Below, in pieces: positions 59,295-64,000 of a stretch of 64,000 bases of DNA (position 1 is its first letter; each line of letters opens with the position of its first letter). The notes under the pieces were generated by a model. It did not search any database, was not told where the DNA came from, and saw only the letters and a list, made by a program, of their open reading frames with translations. The position numbers were made by a program, and so were the translations under genes. The DNA is taken from assembly GCF_009720825.1 (NCBI RefSeq), contig NZ_WNKY01000010.1, positions 1-64,000 of the forward strand. The letters are read 5' to 3'. The DNA is from Duganella radicis. Its GTDB lineage: Bacteria; Pseudomonadota; Gammaproteobacteria; Burkholderiales; Burkholderiaceae_D.

Positions 59295-59322
59295 ACGGCG
59301 GCCTGCGGGCCGTCTTTTTTTT
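59295..59322 (+). terminator. Rho-independent terminator of erpA
   Basis: ACGGC pairs with GCCGT around a GC-rich loop, followed by CTTTTTTTT at 59314-59322. It ends 12 bases before the stop codon of the remnant monooxygenase gene on the other strand. Confidence 0.8.
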
Positions 59323-59333
59323 ATGGATCGCAG

Positions 59334-59915
59334 CTACTGTGTGAACATTTTCACCAGACTGTGCTGGGACTGCGCGCCGTAGAGGATGTCGTTGACTTCC
59401 TCGGCTTCCTGCGCGGCCTTGGTGCTGCGGGGGAAGAGCTGTTGTTCGTAGACGGTCAAAGCGGCTTCGAGGTCGTCAGGATGGGCGATGATGGCTTTGG
59501 CCAGTTCGGCGCCGTCGTACATGGCGAGGTTGGCGCCTTCGCCGGAGGGCGCCATCAGGTGGGCGGCGTCGCCCAGCAGCGTGACGCCCGGCACGCGCGG
59601 CCTGCAATGTTCTTGCGGTAGCGAATGGATCAGGCGCAGTACCGGGGCGCTGTCGCTGTCGGCGATGAACGCGGTCAGCGCTGGCGCCCACCCTTCAAAT
59701 TCCGCCGCGATACGGACCTTGGCGGCTGCTGCATTGTTGAAGTCGATCTCTCCCAGCCATTCCTCAGACCGCCGCAATGCGATGTAAGCGTGCACCACGC
59801 CGCCCGGCTCACGGTGCGACAGGATGCCTTTGCCCGGCGCCAGGGCGAACATTGAGCCGCCGCCTGCCGCTGCCGCGCTGGCAGGATGGCGCAGGTCGGC
59901 GTCGTGCAGCCAACT
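59334..59915 (-). pseudogene. C-terminal remnant of an FAD-dependent monooxygenase (TetX-like)
   Basis: About 193 residues recognisable as the C-terminal half of class A flavin monooxygenases: GSMFALAPGKGILSHREPGG, then VPGVTLLGDAAHLMAPSGEG, the conserved GDAAH motif. The N-terminal FAD-binding part (GxGxxG) is missing: upstream of about 59910 the frame continues only as antisense to a TetR gene. The homology starts abruptly at WLHDADLRHP. The break coincides with the TetR truncation, indicating a deletion that fused the two divergent genes. It is not expected to be functional. Confidence 0.8.
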
Positions 59916-60479
59916 TTCCGCTCCCTGTCCGAACGGCTGGCGACCGGGGCGGGGGCGATCTACTGGCATGTCGCCAACAAGAACGATTTGCTGACCGCCG
60001 CCTGCGACGCCATGGTGGGGCACGCGCTCGGCCAGCCGGTGACCGACGCCTCGCCGCACGAGACGATCCGCGCACTGGCCCTGAGCTTGTTCGATACCAT
60101 CGATGCCCATCCGTGGGTAGGCTCGGCGCTTACGCGCTCGCCCTTGCAAATGCCGGTGGTGCGCATCCTGGAGCGGTTAGGCCAGCAGGTGAGGGCGATG
60201 GGGGTGGCGGAGGCTGGGCAGTTTGCGGCCGTGTCGGCGCTGCTGAGTTACATCGTTGGGGTCAGCGTGCAGAACGCGGCCAACGCGCAGATGGGCCGCG
60301 CGCTTGGTGGTGATCGTGAGGCGATTCTGGCGGAGGCTGCGCAGGCATGGTCGGCGCTGGATGCGGATGCGTTCCCGTTCGTGCGCAGCATTGCCGCGCA
60401 GTTCCCGGCGCATGATGACCGCGCGGATTTCCTCGCCGGGATCGACTTGATCCTGCGCGGCTTGTCGTCAAGGGTCTGA
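59886..60479 (+). pseudogene. N-terminally truncated TetR-family regulator
   Basis: The open frame (197 residues) begins MAQVGVVQPTFRSLSERLAT and enters TetR homology in the middle of the DNA-binding domain: LSERLATGAGAIYWHVANKN is the turn and recognition helix, but helices 1 and 2 are absent. The C-terminal ligand domain (HPWVGSALTRSPLQMP, GGDREAILAEAAQAWSALD) looks complete. The first ten residues are read from sequence that in the other frame codes for the monooxygenase. DNA binding is probably lost. Confidence 0.75.
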
Positions 60480-60509
60480 GACGAAAGCGATGCCGATCGC
60501 TCGCCGATC

Positions 60510-61607
60510 TTAGCGAGGGTAGAGCGCGCCGAGGACCCGCCCCCCGCTGGCGCCGGTGACGGCTGGCAGATTGCCCGCCAGCCGTTCGCTGAAGCGGTAT
60601 CCCAGCCACGCAAACGCCAGCGCCTCCACGCGGTTGGGCGCCACGCCCAGCGCCTGTGTGGACGCGACCAATACCTGCTTGCCCAGTTCCTGCGCCAGCG
60701 CGTCCATCAGCATGCTGTTGTAGGCGCCGCCGCCGCAGATGTAGACCGCATCCGCGCCGCCCCCGCAGGCCTTGATCGCATCGGCCAGCGTGACGGCCGT
60801 GTACTGCGTCAAGGTGCGTTGCACATCCTCCGGCGCGGCCGTCGCGTGCACAGCGAGGCGTGCATCCAGCCAATCCAGATGGAAAAAATCGCGCCCCGTG
60901 CTTTTGGGCGCGGGCAGCGCCAGATAAGGTTCCTTGAGCAGCTCGGCCAGCAAATCGGGAAGCACCTTGCCGCTGGCGGCCCAGGCGCCATCGGCATCGT
61001 ATTCCTGCTGGCGGTGGCGGCCGATCCAGCCGTCCATCAGCACATTGCCCGGCCCCGTATCGAAACCAGTTACGCGGCCATCGCCGCTGAGCACACTGAT
61101 GTTAGAGATGCCGCCAATATTGGCCACCACGCGCGCCTGCCCGGGCTTGCCGAACAATGCCTGATGAAACGCCGGTACCAGCGGCGCACCCTGGCCGCCG
61201 GCCGCGATATCGCGGCTGCGGAAATCCGCGATCACATCGATGCCGCACAGCTCGGCCAGCAAAGCGGGATTATTGGTCTGGCGCGTGAAGCCCAGTTCAG
61301 GACGATGGCGTATGGTCTGGCCGTGCACAGCAACGGCGCGCACATCCTGCGGCTGCTTGCCCGATTCGCGCAGCAGTTCCGCCACGCAGTGTGCGTAATG
61401 CTGCGCCAATTGGTTGGCAGCCAACGCCTCGCGCTCGATCTCATTGACGCCGGCCGCCTGCAACGCCATCAATTCCGTGCGCAGCGACGGCGGGAACGCA
61501 ACGTAGGCGGCTGCAATCGTGGTGATGCTGTCGCCAGTGAACTGCGCCAGCGCACCATCCACACCATCCAGGCTGGTGCCCGACATTAAACCGATATACA
61601 AAGCCAT
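60510..61607 (-). CDS. anmK: Anhydro-N-acetylmuramic acid kinase
   Basis: 365 residues from the ATG at 61607. YIGLMSGTSLDGVDGAL is the family signature with the ATP-binding site, then VAVHGQTIRHRPELGFTRQT, VANIGGISNISVL, and DTGPGNVLMDGWI. It phosphorylates and opens anhMurNAc in peptidoglycan recycling. A run of nine Gs lies directly before the start on the coding strand, and a TATAAT lies about 25 bases upstream, giving a very short leader. Confidence 0.96.
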   Translation of the reverse strand: MALYIGLMSGTSLDGVDGALAQFTGDSITTIAAAYVAFPPSLRTELMALQAAGVNEIEREALAANQLAQHYAHCVAELLRESGKQPQDVRAVAVHGQTIRHRPELGFTRQTNNPALLAELCGIDVIADFRSRDIAAGGQGAPLVPAFHQALFGKPGQARVVANIGGISNISVLSGDGRVTGFDTGPGNVLMDGWIGRHRQQEYDADGAWAASGKVLPDLLAELLKEPYLALPAPKSTGRDFFHLDWLDARLAVHATAAPEDVQRTLTQYTAVTLADAIKACGGGADAVYICGGGAYNSMLMDALAQELGKQVLVASTQALGVAPNRVEALAFAWLGYRFSERLAGNLPAVTGASGGRVLGALYPR

Positions 61608-61610
61608 AGC

Positions 61611-61620
61611 GCCCCCCCCC
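61611..61620. repeat. Nine-base C/G homopolymer in the anmK leader
   Basis: The plus strand shows G followed by nine Cs; on the coding strand of anmK this is a G9 tract ending four bases before the ATG. It can act as the ribosome-binding sequence. Such tracts are prone to slippage. Confidence 0.7.
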
Positions 61621-61632
61621 AATGATTCACGA

Positions 61633-61638
61633 ATTATA
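61633..61638 (-). promoter_or_regulatory. -10 box of anmK
   Basis: TATAAT on the minus strand; start of transcription would be near 61626, about 20 bases before the ATG. No clear -35. Confidence 0.45.
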
Positions 61639-61712
61639 GTTCAGAGCATAACAAGGAGAGCGCTTGCATTTCCTCAATACGGCAGAGCAGGAGGGAACGG
61701 TAAACTGCAACG

Positions 61713-62786
61713 ATGTCGAACATCGCCTATCCTGCCCGCTACGACTTGCCTTGGAAGACCTTACTGTCGCATGCCTTTCGGCCGTTCCTGGATTTCTTCT
61801 TTCCTGGTTTTAGTTCTCATATCAACTGGAAGCAGCGGCCTCGCTTCCGCGACAAGGAATTGGCGGGCGTTGGCTTAGGCGCCGGGCCGGACGTCATGGT
61901 GGTCGACAAGCTGGTCGAGGTTGGCCTTTGCAAAGGTCGTGTGCGCTCGGAGTTGATACACATCGAAATCCAGGCGCAGCGTGACCCGGCCTTGGCGCGA
62001 CGCGTCTTTGACTATAACTGCCGGATTTGCAGGGAGTCCGATCTGCCCGTGGTCAGTCTCGTCGTACTGGCAGACGATGACCCGAACTGGCGTCCAACGG
62101 CTTATCGCAAGCGTGCTTGGAGCACGATGACGACGTTTTCCTTCCGCATGGTCAAGCTGCTTGACTATGCAGCTGACCTGGATGCATTGGAGGCCTCGCA
62201 CAATCCCGCCGCCTGGGTCACGTTGGCCCATGTGCGTACATTGCTGGCCTGTCATGATCCGGACAAACTCTTTGCAGCCAAACTTCATTTGGCCCGGTTA
62301 CTGTTCAAACATCGTTGGAGCAAGAAGCGCATAATCATTTTATTCAATGTGCTTAACTGGATGATGGTCCTGCCTGAGCTGTTACAGGAACGCTTTTTGG
62401 AGCAAGTTTTCCAGCAAAATAAGGAGAACGAGATGGCAGAGAAAGAACTCACTCCGTTTGAAGAATTAGAACAATGGTTTGCCAGAAAAATGGAGAAGCA
62501 ATACAGGGAAAAATACCTGGGCGAAGGTCTTCTACAACGTGAGGAAAGTCGCCGACAAGGTCTTGAACAAGGTCTTGAACAAGGTCTTGAACAAGGCCGG
62601 GATGAAGGCCGGGAGGAAGGGCGCAAAGAAGGCGCGACCGCGTTGTTGGAGAGGCAGTTGGTTCGGCGCTTCGGGCCGTTGCCGCAAACGGTTCGGAAGA
62701 AGCTGGCCAAGGCCAGCCTGTCACAAGTGGAGGCCTGGAGCGATGCGCTTCTCGAGGTCACATCCTTGAAAGAAGTGTTCAAATAA
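61713..62786 (+). CDS. Rpn-like PD-(D/E)XK nuclease / putative transposase
   Basis: 357 residues. The N-terminal nuclease part has LPWKTLLSHAFRPFLDFFFP, then PDVMVVDKLVEVGL and ELIHIEIQAQRD (Asp and Glu-x-Gln of a PD-(D/E)XK core), followed by VFDYNCRICRESDLPVVSLV. The C-terminus from about 250 is charged, with QGLE repeats and a DUF4351-like end (LERQLVRRFGPLPQTVRKKL). Rpn proteins promote recombination and can act as abortive defence nucleases. No inverted repeats or target duplications were found. It interrupts the usual anmK-M23 peptidase neighbourhood. Confidence 0.85.
   Translation: MSNIAYPARYDLPWKTLLSHAFRPFLDFFFPGFSSHINWKQRPRFRDKELAGVGLGAGPDVMVVDKLVEVGLCKGRVRSELIHIEIQAQRDPALARRVFDYNCRICRESDLPVVSLVVLADDDPNWRPTAYRKRAWSTMTTFSFRMVKLLDYAADLDALEASHNPAAWVTLAHVRTLLACHDPDKLFAAKLHLARLLFKHRWSKKRIIILFNVLNWMMVLPELLQERFLEQVFQQNKENEMAEKELTPFEELEQWFARKMEKQYREKYLGEGLLQREESRRQGLEQGLEQGLEQGRDEGREEGRKEGATALLERQLVRRFGPLPQTVRKKLAKASLSQVEAWSDALLEVTSLKEVFK
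62557..62592 (+). repeat. Three 12-bp tandem repeats in the rpn-like gene
   Basis: AAGGTCTTGAAC is repeated three times without mismatch at 62557, 62569 and 62581, followed by a partial unit. In frame it encodes repeated QGLE. Copy changes would add or remove four residues without shifting frame. Confidence 0.9.
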
Positions 62787-62813
62787 AAAACAGGCCAGTC
62801 TAAGCTGGCCTGT
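62784..62813 (-). terminator. Rho-independent terminator of the M23 peptidase gene
   Basis: On the minus strand ACAGGCCAG, loop CTTAGA, CTGGCCTGT precede TTTTTTATTT. It ends the peptidase transcript and may weakly stop the convergent Rpn-like gene. Confidence 0.88.
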
Positions 62814-62818
62814 GATGT

Positions 62819-64000
62819 TTATTTCGCTGCGACGCGGGTTGGTGTGCCGCCTCCGCCTGCCGGACGCAACAGCGCGAAGCGGTGCATCATGTCGTTGGCG
62901 TAGACTTTGAAGCGGCTCATCTCGGCCGCCGTCAGCGGCGCCTGGGCCTGCACGTTCATCGTGCTTGGGTCCCTGGCCTCGCCGCCCACGCGGAACTCGT
63001 AGTGCAAGTGCGCGCCGGTCGACCAGCCGGTGGTGCCGACGTAGCCGATCACATCGCCCTGGCTTACCTTGGCGCCTTTTTTCATGCCATTGCCAAAGCG
63101 GCTCATGTGCGCGTAAGCCGTGGTGTAATTGTTCCAGTGCTTGATGATGATGAAGTTGCCGTAGCCGTTCATGGTGCCGGCGAAATCGATCACGCCATCG
63201 CCCGCCGCGCGGATCGGGGTGCCGGTCGGCGCCGGGAAGTCGATGCCCTTGTGCGCTTTCCACTGGCCCGAGATCGGGTGCACGCGCATCGCGAAGCCGG
63301 ACGAAATCCGCGAGAACTCCACCGGCGATTTCAGGAAGGCTTTTTTCAGCGACTTGCCGTCGAAGCTGTAGTAGCCGCCGCCTTGCTTGCTTTGCGGATC
63401 TTCAAACCACACGGACTGGTAGGTGGTGCCCTTGTTGGTGAACTCGCCCGCCAGCACGCGGCCGGCGCGCACGAACTCGCCGTCCTGCCAGAAGGTTTCG
63501 TACACCACGTTGAAGCTGTCGCCGCGTTTCAGGTCGCCGCGGAAGTCGATGTTGGTCGAGAACATCTCGATGATCTGCTTGACGATAGTGTCCGGCAGCT
63601 TGGCGCCGTCTTCGCTGGAGTCGGTGGCCGCGTACAGCGAACCCGAGCGGATGGTACGGGCGTGCATCTCGACGCGGCGTTCCAGCTTGGCCGGTTCGGC
63701 GGTCGCGACAAAGCCGTCGCCCTTGCGGGTGATCTTGATGTTGGTGACGGGATCGTCCTTGCCATCGACCACGGTGGCGCGCAGCCATTGCAGGTTGCCC
63801 TCATCGTCGGTCTGGGCTTGTACGCGCTTGCCGGTCTTGAGCTGCATCACGCCTTTCGCAACCTTATCTTTTTTGATAAAGTTCTCGGCTGCCTCGTCAT
63901 CCACACCCAGGCGCGTCAACAGCGTCGCCAGCGTGTCGCCAGCGCGGATCTTCTCCTCGTGCACAAAATGCTCATTGGAAGACTGTTGTTCCAGCACATT
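62819..64000 (-). CDS. M23-family peptidoglycan endopeptidase, N-terminus outside the window
   Basis: About 393 residues are visible; the frame is open to the right edge, where the N-terminal anchor should lie. A LysM/OapA-like region (RAGDTLATLLTRLGVDDEAA) is followed by a linker and the LytM domain with HPISGQWKAHKGIDFPAPTG (HxxxxxxxD metal motif) and TGAHLHYEF (HxH). Length is close to full for MepM/NlpD-like enzymes. It cleaves peptide cross-links to allow wall expansion. It usually neighbours anmK and tyrS. A strong terminator follows. Confidence 0.93.
   Translation of the reverse strand, partial: NVLEQQSSNEHFVHEEKIRAGDTLATLLTRLGVDDEAAENFIKKDKVAKGVMQLKTGKRVQAQTDDEGNLQWLRATVVDGKDDPVTNIKITRKGDGFVATAEPAKLERRVEMHARTIRSGSLYAATDSSEDGAKLPDTIVKQIIEMFSTNIDFRGDLKRGDSFNVVYETFWQDGEFVRAGRVLAGEFTNKGTTYQSVWFEDPQSKQGGGYYSFDGKSLKKAFLKSPVEFSRISSGFAMRVHPISGQWKAHKGIDFPAPTGTPIRAAGDGVIDFAGTMNGYGNFIIIKHWNNYTTAYAHMSRFGNGMKKGAKVSQGDVIGYVGTTGWSTGAHLHYEFRVGGEARDPSTMNVQAQAPLTAAEMSRFKVYANDMMHRFALLRPAGGGGTPTRVAAK

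Noticed and set aside
61713..62786. Complete insertion element around the Rpn-like gene
   Set aside because: No terminal inverted repeats or target-site duplication were seen at either side.

Overview
The window reads as a GC-rich chromosomal segment of a betaproteobacterium, most likely an Oxalobacteraceae relative (Massilia/Duganella/Janthinobacterium type). This rests on recognisable gene content and order: mreC-mreD-mrdA-rodA-rlpA, rsmB-DUF4390-ntrY-ntrX, DUF3567, fmt-def opposite a LysM gene with dprA-smg, coq7, and rplM-rpsI-argC-erpA...anmK-M23 peptidase. No rRNA, tRNA, CRISPR array or complete insertion sequence was seen. Genes are tightly packed and no gene-free stretch exceeds about 300 bases.

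Layout. (1) 1-6.8 kb: cell elongation and envelope genes: end of mreC, mreD, PBP2, two tandem RodA paralogues and the SPOR lipoprotein RlpA, facing a second SPOR-like protein. (2) 6.8-12.7 kb, minus strand: coaX, birA, an SDR, dsbA, a third SPOR protein, argS and a small coiled-coil membrane protein. (3) 12.8-21 kb, plus strand: rsmB, DUF4390, an NtrY-like kinase, an NtrX-like regulator without its AAA+ domain, a degenerate CobW-type protein, DUF3567, a YafJ-type amidotransferase and an EAL-HDOD protein. (4) 21-31 kb: SPW protein and metH, then accessory metabolism (HCCA-isomerase-like, CmcJ-like, LysR), a chemoreceptor and two exported proteins. (5) 31-39.2 kb: nitroreductase, fmt, def, LysM protein, dprA, smg and topoisomerase III, closed by a strong terminator.

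(6) 39.3-42.4 kb is the most accessory-looking part: a hypothetical gene, then a four-gene array (PH-domain membrane protein, macrodomain hydrolase, Arr-type ADP-ribosyltransferase, DUF488 protein) and a ParE-type toxin-antitoxin pair. It looks less GC-rich than its surroundings. (7) 42.4-48 kb: oxidoreductase/LysR pair, two small proteins of unknown role and a second chemoreceptor. (8) 48-54.6 kb: two ABC exporter systems; the first permease is fused to an M1 aminopeptidase. (9) 54.7-64 kb: coq7, OsmC, rplM-rpsI, argC, erpA, anmK and an M23 peptidase. Two disturbances interrupt this conserved stretch: a deletion scar fusing truncated monooxygenase and TetR genes head to head, and an Rpn-like nuclease gene with a 12-bp tandem repeat.

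The best candidate for an undescribed system is the macrodomain/Arr/DUF488/PH array, which places an ADP-ribosyltransferase beside a likely ADP-ribosyl hydrolase, in a DarTG-like logic but with different families. Other points to check are the tandem rodA genes, the dead G3E GTPase behind ntrX, a probable leaderless promoter, a G9 tract before anmK and a 13-bp perfect inverted repeat between osmC and rplM.
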